From: Streptomyces sp. B21-105
GTDB taxonomy: Bacteria; Actinomycetota; Actinomycetes; Streptomycetales; Streptomycetaceae
Direction: 5' to 3'
NCBI RefSeq assembly: GCF_036898465.1
Contig: NZ_JARUMJ010000001.1
Location: 8,122,001-8,186,000, forward strand
Length of the DNA stretch: 64,000 nt
Position 1 is the first letter of the stretch, and every line of letters starts with the position of its first letter. The position numbers and the translations under genes were made by a program. The notes below the pieces were generated by a model. That model did not search any database. It saw only the letters and a list, made by a program, of their open reading frames with translations, and was not told the DNA's origin. Positions 45,142-54,903 of the stretch are shown piece after piece.

Positions 45142-46005
45142 ATGCCGTACTCGCATGCCCCCGGACCGGTCGCCTCCGAACCCCCGACGGGTCCCGCAGA
45201 CATCCGGCTGATCGTCACCGACATGGACGGCACGCTGCTCGACGACGAGAAGAAGGCGCCCGCGGACCTGTGGCGCGTCCTGGCCCTGCTGCGCGAGCGC
45301 GGGGTGCACTTCGCCCCGGCGAGCGGACGCCAGTACGCCACGCTGGCCGCGGACTTCGCCGACGTCCCCGGGGCGGCCGACGGGATGGCGTTCATCGCGG
45401 AGAACGGCGCGTACGTCGTGCGCGACGGGCAGGAGCTGAGCTCCGATCCGCTGGACCCGGCCGTCGTCGTGCGGGTGGCGGAAGCCGTGCGCGCCCTCGT
45501 GGCCGACGGCGTCGACGTCGGCGCCGTGGTCTGCGGGAAGCGGGCGGCGTACGTCGAGCGGGCCGACGAGGCGTTCCTGGCCGAGGTGGCCAGGTACTAC
45601 CTGAGTCACCGGGTCGTCGAGGACGTCACCGCCGTCGACGACGACATCGTCAAGGTCGCCCTGTTCGACTTCGGGTCGGCCGAGGAGAGCACCGCCCCGG
45701 CCCTCGCGTCCTTCGCACGGACCCACCAGGTCGTGGTCTCCGGCGAGCACTGGGTCGACGTCATGAACCGCACCGCAGACAAGGGCGCCGCGCTGCGCCG
45801 CCTCCAGCGCGAGCTGGGCGTCACACCCGCGCAGACCATGGTGTTCGGCGACTACCTCAACGACCTGCAGATGCTCGACGCCGCCGACTGGTCGTTCGCC
45901 ATGGCCAACGCCCACCCCGAGGTCGTGCGCCGGGCCCGCCACCTGGCGCCCTCCAACAACGACGACGGGGTGCTGCGCACCATCACGCGCGTGCTGGGCC
46001 TCTGA
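45142..46005 (+). CDS. Cof-type HAD-superfamily phosphatase
   Basis: 287 residues. HAD motif I is VTDMDGTLLDD (nucleophile Asp), motif III is the Lys in NRTADKGAALRRL, and motif IV is VFGDYLNDLQML. The C2B cap indicates the Cof/YidA branch, which removes phosphate from sugar phosphates or nucleotides. Start ATG 45142 follows CAGGAAG. Confidence 0.93.
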   Translation: MPYSHAPGPVASEPPTGPADIRLIVTDMDGTLLDDEKKAPADLWRVLALLRERGVHFAPASGRQYATLAADFADVPGAADGMAFIAENGAYVVRDGQELSSDPLDPAVVVRVAEAVRALVADGVDVGAVVCGKRAAYVERADEAFLAEVARYYLSHRVVEDVTAVDDDIVKVALFDFGSAEESTAPALASFARTHQVVVSGEHWVDVMNRTADKGAALRRLQRELGVTPAQTMVFGDYLNDLQMLDAADWSFAMANAHPEVVRRARHLAPSNNDDGVLRTITRVLGL

Positions 46006-46056
46006 AACCCGCGCCGGACCCGAGGCCGGGACGCCGGGGCGCACCCTGAGCCGGCC

Positions 46057-46791
46057 TCAGGGCCGGGGCCGCGCATGCCCGTACTGCCAGGCCCAGGCCG
46101 CGATCTCGACGCGGTTGCGGGCGCCCAGTTTCAGCTGGACGCTCGACAGGTGCGTCTTCACCGTCGACAGGGAGACGTAGAGCTCGGCCGCGATCTCGGC
46201 GTTGGTCCGGCCGAGGGCGACGAGCCGGACGACGTCCAGCTCCCGTTCGGTCAGCGGCTCGGTCAGTGGCTTCGTCAGCGACTCGGCAAGCGTCTCCGGG
46301 AGGGCTGCGGGGCGGTCGGCCGACGGGGTCTGCGGGGCCGTCAGATGCTGGAGCAGGCGCACGGTCACCGACGGCGAGACCAGCGAGTCGCCCGCGGCGG
46401 CCGCCCGGACCGCCTCCGCGAGGAGCGTCGGCCCGGAGTCCTTCAGCAGGAAGCCGCAGGCGCCGCCGCGCAGCGCCCCGTACACGTACTCGTCCAGGTC
46501 GAAGGTGGTGACGACGACCACCCGCATCGGGTCCGCGACGTCCGGTCCGGCCAGCAGGCGGGTGGCCGCCAGACCGTCCAGCTTCGGCATCCGGATGTCC
46601 AGCAGGCACACGTCCGGCCGCACCCTGCGGGCCAGCGCCACCGCTTCCTCGCCGTCGGCGGCCTCCGCGACCACCGTGATGTCGGGCTGCGCGTCGAGGA
46701 AGAAGCGGAAGCCGGTGCGGACCATGTCCTGGTCGTCGGCGATGAGGACCCGGATGGGGGCGGCGGGGCCCGGCGGGCTCGGGGCGGTCAT
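46057..46791 (-). CDS. NarL/LuxR-type response regulator
   Basis: 244 residues. Receiver domain 13-130 with acidic pocket D19/D20, phospho-acceptor D65 (LLDIRMPK) and LLKDSG lysine. A LuxR helix-turn-helix lies at about 175-235 (LTERELDVVRLVALGRTNAEIAAELYVSLSTVKTHL). The linker holds a short repeated stretch (ESLTKPLTEPLTE). No histidine kinase gene is adjacent, so it is an orphan within this window. Confidence 0.93.
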   Translation of the reverse strand: MTAPSPPGPAAPIRVLIADDQDMVRTGFRFFLDAQPDITVVAEAADGEEAVALARRVRPDVCLLDIRMPKLDGLAATRLLAGPDVADPMRVVVVTTFDLDEYVYGALRGGACGFLLKDSGPTLLAEAVRAAAAGDSLVSPSVTVRLLQHLTAPQTPSADRPAALPETLAESLTKPLTEPLTERELDVVRLVALGRTNAEIAAELYVSLSTVKTHLSSVQLKLGARNRVEIAAWAWQYGHARPRP

Positions 46792-47145
46792 GGCTCGATC
46801 ATGCCTCAGGTCGCGGCCATGCCTCAGGCCGCGGCGCCGACGGGCGGTGCGGGGGCGGCGGGGGCGCGGAAGGAGGTGGGCGGCGGCCTTCCGGTGGGCC
46901 CGCCTGCAGCGGGGCCGCGCGGCCGCGGACGACCGCGGGCGGTCCCGGGCGCTCGGCGGGCGGCCAGGGCAATCCCGGGCAATCCCGGGCGGTCGCAGGC
47001 GGTCGCAGGCGGTCGCGGGCAATCCCGGGCGGTCCGGGGCGCCCCTCGCCCTCGTGCCGCGCTGCGGGCGCTGCGGGCGCTCCGGGTGACTCGGGCCGTC
47101 TCTGGCCCGGCGGCCGTGCCGGGGCGGCCCGCGTAACGTGGCGGC
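46792..47145. other. Spacer between response regulator and M20 gene, mostly tandem decamers
   Basis: No gene. The central part is a 10-bp-period array (46931-47040). A TAACGT box seven bases before the M20 ATG suggests a leaderless promoter at 47134-47139. Confidence 0.65.
46931..47040. repeat. Array of eleven 10-bp units
   Basis: Eleven consecutive decamers in strict 10-bp register, variants of GGTCGCGGGC / AATCCCGGGC (for example AATCCCGGGC three times and GGTCGCAGGC twice). The 3' GGGC is nearly constant. The exact helical period means each unit presents the same face of the DNA. It lies about 100 bp upstream of the M20 start. Confidence 0.88.
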
Positions 47146-48399
47146 ATGCGCGGAATGGCCGAACCGTCCGTCGTCGCCCGCCTGACCCGGGAGATCACCC
47201 CGGACCTGGAATCCGGGCGGCTGGTGGACTTCTACCAGGATCTGCACCGCCACCCCGAGCTGTCCTTCCGGGAACACCGCACCGCCGCCGCACTGGCCGG
47301 GCGGCTTCGTGCCGCCGGGTACCGGGTGACGGAGGGCGTGGCCCGCACCGGCGTGGTCGGGGTACTGGCCAACGGCGACGGGCCGGTGGTGTGGCTGCGC
47401 GGCGACATGGACGCGCTGCCCGTGCGGGAGGCGACGGGCCTCGCCTACGCCTCCCGATACGACGGCGTGATGCACGCCTGCGGCCACGACCTGCACGTCA
47501 CCTGGCTGGCAGCGGCCGCCGAGGCGCTCGCCGCCGCCCGCGAGGCGTGGTCCGGGACGCTCGTCGTGGTCGGGCAGCCCGCGGAGGAGGCCGGGGGCGG
47601 TGCGGCGGCGATGGTCGCCGACGGCGTGCACGACCGCTTCCCGCGCCCCGACGTGCTGTTCGGCCAGCATGTCGCGCCGGGGCTCGCCGGGTGCTACCCG
47701 CACACCCCCGGGCTGACCCTGTCGGCCTCGGACGACGTGGACGTCGTCGTGCACGGCGTGGGCGGACACGGGTCTCGGCCTGAGTCGACGGTCGATCCCG
47801 TGGTGACCGCCGCCTTCGTCGTGACCCGGCTGCAGACGGTGGTCGCCCGCGAGATCGCCGCGGACGACTCCGCGGTGCTCACCGTAGGGCGCTTCCACGC
47901 CGGGACGACGTCCAACGTCATCCCCGAGGAGGCACGGCTGGGGGTGAACGTGCGCACCCAGGACTCCCGGGTGCGGGCCCGTCTCCTCGCCGCGATCCGG
48001 CGGATCGCCGAGGCGGAGTGCGCCGCCGCGGGCTGCCCCCGCCCGCCGGACGTCACCGTCCGGCCCGGTTGCCCGACCACGGTCAACGACCCGTCGCTGG
48101 ACGACGAGATCGCCGCCGTCCACCGGGAGCTCTTCGGCCCGGACACGGTGTTCGACTTCGGCCGGGCGGTCGGCAGCGAGGACTTCTCCCTGCTCGCTCC
48201 GGAAGGCGTGCCGTACGACTACTGGTACGTGACCTCGACCCCGGCGCCGGTGTGGGAGGCGGCGCCGGGGGAGGGGTCGCGGGAGAGGGCGGCGGCCGTG
48301 CCGGGCAACCACAGCCCGCTGTTCGCGCCGGACCCGTCGGTGCTCGCGCCGGGCGTGCGCACGCTGGTCTCGGCGGCGCTGTCCCGCTTCGCCCGCTGA
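47146..48399 (+). CDS. M20-family amidohydrolase/peptidase
   Basis: 417 residues. M20D motifs: HRHPELSFREHRTA, RGDMDALPVRE, HACGHDLHVTWL and the catalytic VVGQPAEEAGGGA. This is the hippurate hydrolase/IAA-amino-acid hydrolase group that cleaves N-acyl amino acids. The promoter appears leaderless (TAACGT then ATG); ATG 47155 is a second option. Confidence 0.92.
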   Translation: MRGMAEPSVVARLTREITPDLESGRLVDFYQDLHRHPELSFREHRTAAALAGRLRAAGYRVTEGVARTGVVGVLANGDGPVVWLRGDMDALPVREATGLAYASRYDGVMHACGHDLHVTWLAAAAEALAAAREAWSGTLVVVGQPAEEAGGGAAAMVADGVHDRFPRPDVLFGQHVAPGLAGCYPHTPGLTLSASDDVDVVVHGVGGHGSRPESTVDPVVTAAFVVTRLQTVVAREIAADDSAVLTVGRFHAGTTSNVIPEEARLGVNVRTQDSRVRARLLAAIRRIAEAECAAAGCPRPPDVTVRPGCPTTVNDPSLDDEIAAVHRELFGPDTVFDFGRAVGSEDFSLLAPEGVPYDYWYVTSTPAPVWEAAPGEGSRERAAAVPGNHSPLFAPDPSVLAPGVRTLVSAALSRFAR

Positions 48400-48411
48400 A
48401 GCCGGCGTGGG

Positions 48412-48894
48412 TCAGTTCTCGCGCGGCCAGTTCTCCGCCTCGAACATCCAGCGCTGCTTCTCCAGGTCGGCGGTGATGCCGATCAGCAGGTCCTGGGTCA
48501 CCGGGTCCGCTTCCTCGGTCGCCGCGACCCGCTCGCGCAGCCGGGTGATGGCGGCCCCCAGGGACTCGGCGATCACCTGGACGACGTCCTCGTCCCGCAC
48601 CCAGCCGTCCTTGGGGGAGGGCAGGGTGAACGCGGAGGCGATCGTCTCCGGGCGGCCGTCCGGCGGCAGGCCCAGCGCGGCGGCCCGCTCGGCGACGGTG
48701 TCGGCGTAGGAACGGGCCGCGGCGACGACCTCGTCCAGCTGGAGGTGGATCGAGCGGAACCGGGGTCCCACGATGTTCCAGTGCGCCTGCTTGCCGATCA
48801 GGGAGAGGCCGAGGAGATCCACGAGGGTGCCCTGCAGCGCGTCGAACGTGATCTGGCGGGCGGGTTCGGGCAGCGGGCTCTTCACGACAGTCAT
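48412..48894 (-). CDS. dps: Dps/ferritin-like DNA-protection protein
   Basis: 160 residues, normal for Dps. The ferroxidase-site residues lie in KQAHWNIVGPRFRSIHLQLDEV. It stores iron and protects DNA under stress as a dodecamer. It is convergent with the M20 gene, leaving only 12 bp between stops. A 299-bp spacer follows upstream (48895-49193), in which I see no gene. Confidence 0.93.
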   Translation of the reverse strand: MTVVKSPLPEPARQITFDALQGTLVDLLGLSLIGKQAHWNIVGPRFRSIHLQLDEVVAAARSYADTVAERAAALGLPPDGRPETIASAFTLPSPKDGWVRDEDVVQVIAESLGAAITRLRERVAATEEADPVTQDLLIGITADLEKQRWMFEAENWPREN

Positions 48895-49193
48895 ACGGTG
48901 CTCCTCCTCGTCACGTCATGGGGTGCGGTACGGAGCAGTGCCACGCGTTCCTGCTCGCCCGTCCCGCACCGGACGCCCGAGGCCTGGCCGGTGCGCCCAC
49001 GGGGAAGAACAGCTCGGGTTCCTCACCCGCGCAGGCGGCGACGCGCAACCACTCCATGGAGGCGCGGGTGCCCCGGGCGTACCGCTGCAAACAGGCGTTT
49101 CCCCCGATTCCGATTCCCCTTCCCCGGTCGGCAGGCCGGCCCCGGCCGCTCGTGGCGGGAGTCCGCGGCGGGAGTTCGTGGCGGGAGTCGGGC

Positions 49194-50015
49194 TCAGGCG
49201 TCGGCGAGGGCCCGGTCGAGGAAGCGGGTCAGGTCCGCGAACACGTCCGCCCTGTTCGTCTCGTGGAAGACCTCGTGCCGGCCGCCCCGGTAGATCCGCT
49301 CGGTGTGCGCGCCGCCGCCGAGCCGCTCGACGCCGGGCCGGCTGCCGGGCAGCGGCACCAGCCGGTCGTCGTCGCCGTGCAGCCACAGCAGCGGCAGCGC
49401 GCCGACGTCGCCCTGCTCGGCGACGGTCGCCAGGGTCCGTTCGAAGGCCCGCAAGGTGGGCCGTTTCATCGGTCCGTGCCAGACCAGCGGATCCGCCGCG
49501 TACGCCGCCCCGACCGCGGGGTCCCGGGAGAGCGCGGCGGGACTGACGGGTACGTCGGGAACCTCGTCGTACGCCAGCAGCCGCGCCGGCAGCCGCCAGT
49601 CGCCGATCACCGGGCCGGAGAGCACCAGCGCGGCGAGACCGGCGCCGTGGCGCTGGGCGTACCGGGCCGCGATCAGGCCGCCCATCGAGTGCCCGATCAC
49701 GACCAGCGGCAGGCCCGGGTGGGCGGCCCGGGCGCGTTCCGCGACGGCGTGCAGGTCGGTGACGACGTCCTCGAAGTCCTCGATCACCACGCGTTCGCCC
49801 GCCGACCTGCCGTGCCCGCGGTGGTCGGGAGCGTGGACGGCCGCGCCGTGACCGGCCAGGACGCCGGCGAGTTCCTCGTAGCGGCCGGAGTGCTCGCCGT
49901 AGCCGTGGACCACGAGGGCGAGGCTGCGCGGGAGCGGAGGGGACCACTCGCGCACGGCGATCGCGCCGTGGGCGCCGGCGAGAAGGCGGGTCCGGGTGAC
50001 GACGGGTACGGTCAT
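49194..50015 (-). CDS. Alpha/beta hydrolase, monoacylglycerol lipase type
   Basis: 273 residues. Motifs: VVHGYGEHSGRYEEL, APDHRGHGRSAGER, nucleophile elbow GHSMGG, and a C-terminal WLHGDDDRLVP aspartate followed by GGRHEVFHE histidine. This is the MGLL-like lysophospholipase family. It is divergent from the thiolase gene, 101 bp away, so the two may share the regulatory site at 50091. Confidence 0.92.
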   Translation of the reverse strand: MTVPVVTRTRLLAGAHGAIAVREWSPPLPRSLALVVHGYGEHSGRYEELAGVLAGHGAAVHAPDHRGHGRSAGERVVIEDFEDVVTDLHAVAERARAAHPGLPLVVIGHSMGGLIAARYAQRHGAGLAALVLSGPVIGDWRLPARLLAYDEVPDVPVSPAALSRDPAVGAAYAADPLVWHGPMKRPTLRAFERTLATVAEQGDVGALPLLWLHGDDDRLVPLPGSRPGVERLGGGAHTERIYRGGRHEVFHETNRADVFADLTRFLDRALADA

Positions 50016-50077
50016 CGCTGCTCCAGCTGCGTCGGCGAGGGCGTCCGGGGATCTTCCCAGCGGGCGGGGCCGGGGTC

Positions 50078-50102
50078 TATAGTCGAAAACTAGCAGTGCT
50101 AA
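50078..50102 (+). promoter_or_regulatory. Thiolase promoter (-10 TATAGT) with TAGCA-G-TGCTA operator
   Basis: A near-consensus -10 box TATAGT at 50078-50083 is followed by the perfect palindrome TAGCAGTGCTA (50091-50101), which would overlap the transcription start. Its shape is like sites bound by TetR-type fatty-acid regulators, but no such regulator gene is adjacent. Confidence 0.65.
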
Positions 50103-50116
50103 CCAAGGAGTCCGTC

Positions 50117-51304
<1,188 letters not shown>

Positions 51305-51418
51305 CGGGGCACACCGGCCGCCGGCGTCGCCTTCGGCACCGGAGGCACCGGAGGCACCGGTCACCTGGCGAGACGGCTGGCCGGGTGTTCGATAGATGTG
51401 CGTAGCATCGGTCCCCGC

Positions 51419-52192
51419 ATGAACACGATGACCCTGTGGCACATCACCGGCTGGGAGTTCGCCGCCCTCGCCCTCGCGGCCCTGCTCGTCGGCTTCTCCA
51501 AGACGGCCGTCAGCGGGGCCAACACGGTCAGCCTCGCCGTCTTCGCGGCGGTCCTGCCCGCCCGCGCCTCCACGGGCGTCCTGCTGCCGATCCTCATCGC
51601 CGGGGACGTCCTGGCCGTCCTCACCTACCGGCGGCACGCCCACTGGCCCACGCTTTGGCGGCTGTTCCCGGCGGTCGCGGCCGGCGTCGTCCTCGGCACG
51701 CTGTTCCTGGTATGGGCCGACGACGGGATCGTCCGGACCTCGATCGGCGCGATCCTGCTGGTGATGGCGGGCGTCACGGTGTGGCGGCGGCGCACGGCCG
51801 ACGCCGCGGACGACCCCGACGCCGTCGTCACCCGGGCCGGACGCCTCAAGGCCCGCTCCTACGGCGTGCTCGGCGGCTTCACCACGATGGTCGCCAACGC
51901 GGGGGGCCCGGTCATGTCGATGTACCTGCTGTCGGCCGGCTTCCGCAAACTCGGCTTCCTCGGCACCTCGGCGTTCTTCTTCCTCATCGTCAACGTGTCG
52001 AAGGTGCCGTTCAGCGTGGGCCTCGGCCTGATCGACGGCCGTTCGCTGCTCCTGGACGCCGCCCTCGTCGCGTTCGTCGTCCCCGGCGCGCTGTTCGGCA
52101 AGTGGGCGGTGCACCGCATCAACCAGCGGCTGTTCGAGCAGCTCGTGATCGCGGCGACCGTCGTGGGCGGACTGCAACTGCTGCTGCGCTAG
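51419..52192 (+). CDS. TauE/SafE-family membrane transporter
   Basis: 257 residues with about eight spans. The family repeats LLVGFSKTAVSGANTVSLAVFA and YGVLGGFTTMVANAGGPVMSMYLL are clear. I chose ATG 51419 because TAGCAT lies about 10 bases upstream (leaderless pattern); GTG 51398 is open too. It is thought to export sulfur-containing organic anions. Confidence 0.91.
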   Translation: MNTMTLWHITGWEFAALALAALLVGFSKTAVSGANTVSLAVFAAVLPARASTGVLLPILIAGDVLAVLTYRRHAHWPTLWRLFPAVAAGVVLGTLFLVWADDGIVRTSIGAILLVMAGVTVWRRRTADAADDPDAVVTRAGRLKARSYGVLGGFTTMVANAGGPVMSMYLLSAGFRKLGFLGTSAFFFLIVNVSKVPFSVGLGLIDGRSLLLDAALVAFVVPGALFGKWAVHRINQRLFEQLVIAATVVGGLQLLLR

Positions 52193-52248
52193 CGCTGCGA
52201 GTCGCGCAGACCCTTCCGGCCACGGTCACGGCACCGGACGCCCCGGTG

Positions 52249-52779
52249 TCAGCGCAGGCGCGGCGCCCGGGCCACCGCGTCCACCGCCGCGCCCGTCCGC
52301 TCCACCGACGCCGCCAGCTCACGCGCCCACCGTGCCAGCCCCGGCAGATCCAGCCCGTACGGCCGGTCCTCTCCCGCGCGGGCCGCCCACTCCTCGGCGG
52401 CCCCGGCGCCGCGCCGCAGCAGCCGTACCCCGCCCGTGAGGTTCCCCCGGGCCGCGTGCGTGAGACCCACGGCGAGCTGGGCGAGCCCCCGCCACAGGGT
52501 GCGCTCCGCGGCGGGACCCGACTTCCAGGCGTCCTCGAAGACCTCGTGCGCGTGGAAGGGCTTCCCGGCGTCCAGCAGCGCCTGCGCCTCGGCCACGGTC
52601 TCCTCCGTAGTGCGGACGACACCCTCGGGCTGCCGCTCCACACCGGGCGCGCCGTACGGAAGGGGCCGGCCGAGCCCGTCCCGGGGCCGGGCGTTGCGCG
52701 CCCGCCCCTCGCCGTCCCGGTCCCGGCCGACGGCGGGCCGGCCACCGCCCGTGCCTCCTGCGCTGCCCCAACGGTCCAT
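52249..52779 (-). CDS. DUF309-family protein
   Basis: 176 residues from ATG 52779. The core FHAHEVFEDAWKSGP and LWRGLAQLAVGLTHAARGN is the DUF309 helical signature, with the HxxxE motif intact. The N-terminal 60 residues are Gly/Arg-rich. Function unknown. It faces away from tRNA-Pro copy 2. Confidence 0.86.
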   Translation of the reverse strand: MDRWGSAGGTGGGRPAVGRDRDGEGRARNARPRDGLGRPLPYGAPGVERQPEGVVRTTEETVAEAQALLDAGKPFHAHEVFEDAWKSGPAAERTLWRGLAQLAVGLTHAARGNLTGGVRLLRRGAGAAEEWAARAGEDRPYGLDLPGLARWARELAASVERTGAAVDAVARAPRLR

Positions 52780-52879
52780 ACGCCGATTGTCCCGCGCGCG
52801 GGCCCCCTTCGGCGCATCGCTTCGAGTGGGGTAAAGTTCTGTTCGCGCGATCACACGGCCACCGCCGTGCGGAGCGCAC

Positions 52880-52953
<74 letters not shown>

Positions 52954-52972
52954 CTGGAGACAGTCGCAGGTC

Positions 52973-53006
52973 AGGGCCGGCTTCGGAGAAATCCGAAACC
53001 GGCCCT
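52973..53006 (+). terminator. Terminator after tRNA-Pro copy 2
   Basis: 15-base arms AGGGCCGGCTTCGGA / TCCGAAACCGGCCCT with one mismatch and a 4-base loop, 20 bp after the tRNA. Confidence 0.85.
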
Positions 53007-53009
53007 TGG

Positions 53010-53069
53010 TCATGTCCGGCCCTTGTCATGTCCGGCCCTTGTCATGTCCGGCCCTTGTCATGTCCGGCA
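53010..53069. repeat. 16-bp tandem array, four copies
   Basis: TCATGTCCGGCCCTTG begins at 53010, 53026 and 53042; a fourth, partial copy begins at 53058. It lies directly after the tRNA terminator and duplicates part of its 3' arm (CCGGCCCTT), so it probably arose from it. Confidence 0.92.
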
Positions 53070-53146
53070 CGCCGGTCGGGGACCGGCGTGCCGGGCCGAG
53101 GTCAGCGGGTCGGCCGGCGGGGCGGCGGTCGCGGGTCGGCTGCGGG

Positions 53147-53662
53147 TCATCTGCGGGTCAGGAGCGTCACGGACAGGGCGACGGCCATGAGCGGGAGGAC
53201 GCCGATCATCAGGTCGACCGCCCCTCGGATGAGCCGGTACTTGCGCCAGACGATGCCGCTCAGCTGGATCAGGGTGCGGCACGCCTCCTCGTCGACGGAG
53301 AGCTCCCTCGCCAGCCGTTCGGGGGTCGAGGCGTAGCGGCGCCACGTCGCGAAGTACCGCTGGCCCACGTCGCCCTTCCCCAGCACCGGACGCAGCACGA
53401 GCAGCAGCAGCTCCGCCACCGCGCACACACCGGCCAGCGCCGTGACGCAGAGCCAGCGGGCGACGCCGTGCACGGGCACCGTCACGGCCGACGCGCCGGC
53501 CACCGAGAACGCGGTGAACCCGATGCCCACGACGGTGAGGAGGGCGGCCGACTTGGCGTCGGCCCGCGCGTTCTCCTGCCGGGTCGCTTCGATCAGCGCG
53601 TTGATCTCGGCCGGGGGCCCGGTCACGGTGCGCCCGTTTCGCCGGGGGGTGGTGGTCGTCAT
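53147..53662 (-). CDS. Pycsar-type transmembrane effector (PycTM, DUF5706-like)
   Basis: 171 residues from ATG 53662. A helix carrying ENARADAKSAALL (29-42) leads into spans at about 39-60, 66-90 and 147-168, separated by a helical cytoplasmic part (QRYFATWRRYASTPERLARELS, WRKYRLIRGAVD). This is the pattern of PycTM proteins, which perforate the inner membrane when bound by cCMP or cUMP. Its start overlaps the upstream gene's stop (ATGA). A class-III cyclase gene is 1.2 kb away on the other strand, the expected partner. Assignment rests on pattern recall, not on a search. Confidence 0.78.
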   Translation of the reverse strand: MTTTTPRRNGRTVTGPPAEINALIEATRQENARADAKSAALLTVVGIGFTAFSVAGASAVTVPVHGVARWLCVTALAGVCAVAELLLLVLRPVLGKGDVGQRYFATWRRYASTPERLARELSVDEEACRTLIQLSGIVWRKYRLIRGAVDLMIGVLPLMAVALSVTLLTRR

Positions 53663-54615
53663 GCCGCCTCCTTCTGCTGCGCGAGGTCCGACACCAGGCG
53701 CTTCGCCAGGCGTCGCAGAGCGATGTCGTCGCCGCGGGTCGCCGCCCACGCGGGCGGCGGCGGGCCGTCGCCGAGCCAGGCGTCGACCGCGGCGCGCAGG
53801 GCCGTGCCCGCTCCGACGCCGGCGGCCGTCCGGGCCAGCAGGTCCTGGAGGATCACGGTCGCGGCGGCGTCCGGACCGTCGTCGTCCTCCTCGCCCGCCC
53901 GGTCCGGCCGCGCGTCGTCCACCGGCACGGACGGGCCCGTGGCGCGGTTGGCCAGGGGCAGCAGGATGCAGTCGTGGAGCCAGCGCACGCCCGCCACCTG
54001 CCGGACCACCGCCAGACAGCTCTCGACGTCGGCCCGCAGTTCGTCACGCGCCGCCCGGCTGCCCGGCACCCTGTCACCGCCGTCCCAGACGTTCTTGCGG
54101 CAGACGAGGGTGTCCAGCGGCCAGACGGCCCCTCCGGGCCCGGGGGCGGCCGCGTAGCCGAGGAGGAAGCGGAACACATCCGCCGCCCAGGGGTCCTCGT
54201 AGGAGATCGCGATCCGGCCGATGGTGCCGTCCCGGCGCTGGGGCCGTGCCACCCCGCCCCTGGCCACCCGGCCCTGGCGGTTGAGCTCCGCGAGCTGCGA
54301 GCGGGCGCTGCTCGTGAGGTAGGCGAAGGCGGAGTCGGGGAGCGGGCCGAGCGCCTGGAACCGGGCGTGCGTCGCGCCGTGCGCCCGGATCCACACGTCC
54401 ATGAAGAGGTCGACGCAGCCGACGCTCTCGCACACGTCACGGGGGCGGCTCGCCGTGGGGTCCGCGGTCCCGAACGGCGCCGGGCGATGGCAGGGACCCG
54501 ACCGGCACACCTCGTGCAGTGTTTGCCGGGCCTGGCGGGTGACGCTCCAGACGATGTTCGCGCTGCGCTGCAGGCAGGTGTCGGGGGCGGTGCAGAAGGA
54601 GCTGGACTTCGACAT
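53659..54615 (-). CDS. Unrecognised Cys-rich protein coupled to the PycTM-like effector
   Basis: 318 residues from ATG 54615. The N-terminal 70 residues hold three paired cysteines (CTAPDTC, CRSGPC, CESVGC), possibly metal ligands. Residues about 68-130 (DLFMDVWIRAHGATHARFQA, AYLTSSARSQLAELNRQGRV) faintly recall a sigma-factor region-2-like helix set, but I would not call it a sigma factor. A low-complexity acidic linker (about 238-255) precedes a helical C-terminus. It is co-translated with the effector gene and divergent from the cyclase gene. Function unknown; a regulator or sensor of the effector is possible. Confidence 0.7.
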   Translation of the reverse strand: MSKSSSFCTAPDTCLQRSANIVWSVTRQARQTLHEVCRSGPCHRPAPFGTADPTASRPRDVCESVGCVDLFMDVWIRAHGATHARFQALGPLPDSAFAYLTSSARSQLAELNRQGRVARGGVARPQRRDGTIGRIAISYEDPWAADVFRFLLGYAAAPGPGGAVWPLDTLVCRKNVWDGGDRVPGSRAARDELRADVESCLAVVRQVAGVRWLHDCILLPLANRATGPSVPVDDARPDRAGEEDDDGPDAAATVILQDLLARTAAGVGAGTALRAAVDAWLGDGPPPPAWAATRGDDIALRRLAKRLVSDLAQQKEAA

Positions 54616-54903
54616 GACACGTTCCCTGGGGATGAGGAAGCCCACATGTGTGGGGCCGGCCCGTAGGGCCAACGTGTCCTGTGCACAGCACAGTAGGAGC
54701 GAAGTGCTCGGCCGCGGTGAGGCGGTCTCGTCACTATGACGGCCGGTCACCCCCGTGTCAACGGCGGCCCACGGCACCCGTCGGGGGAGCAACGTCCGCT
54801 CGGCGCGCGGTGCTTGACGTCGTGTCCGTTAGTAGGTGTCGGAGGCCGATCGGGCCCCGTTCCCGTCCGCAGCACCATCACATCGCACCGAAGGGTGACA
54901 GAC

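Noticed and set aside
53659..54615. Calling the Cys-rich partner an ECF sigma factor
   Set aside because: Only a faint region-2-like helix pattern is seen; no region 4 helix-turn-helix is visible.
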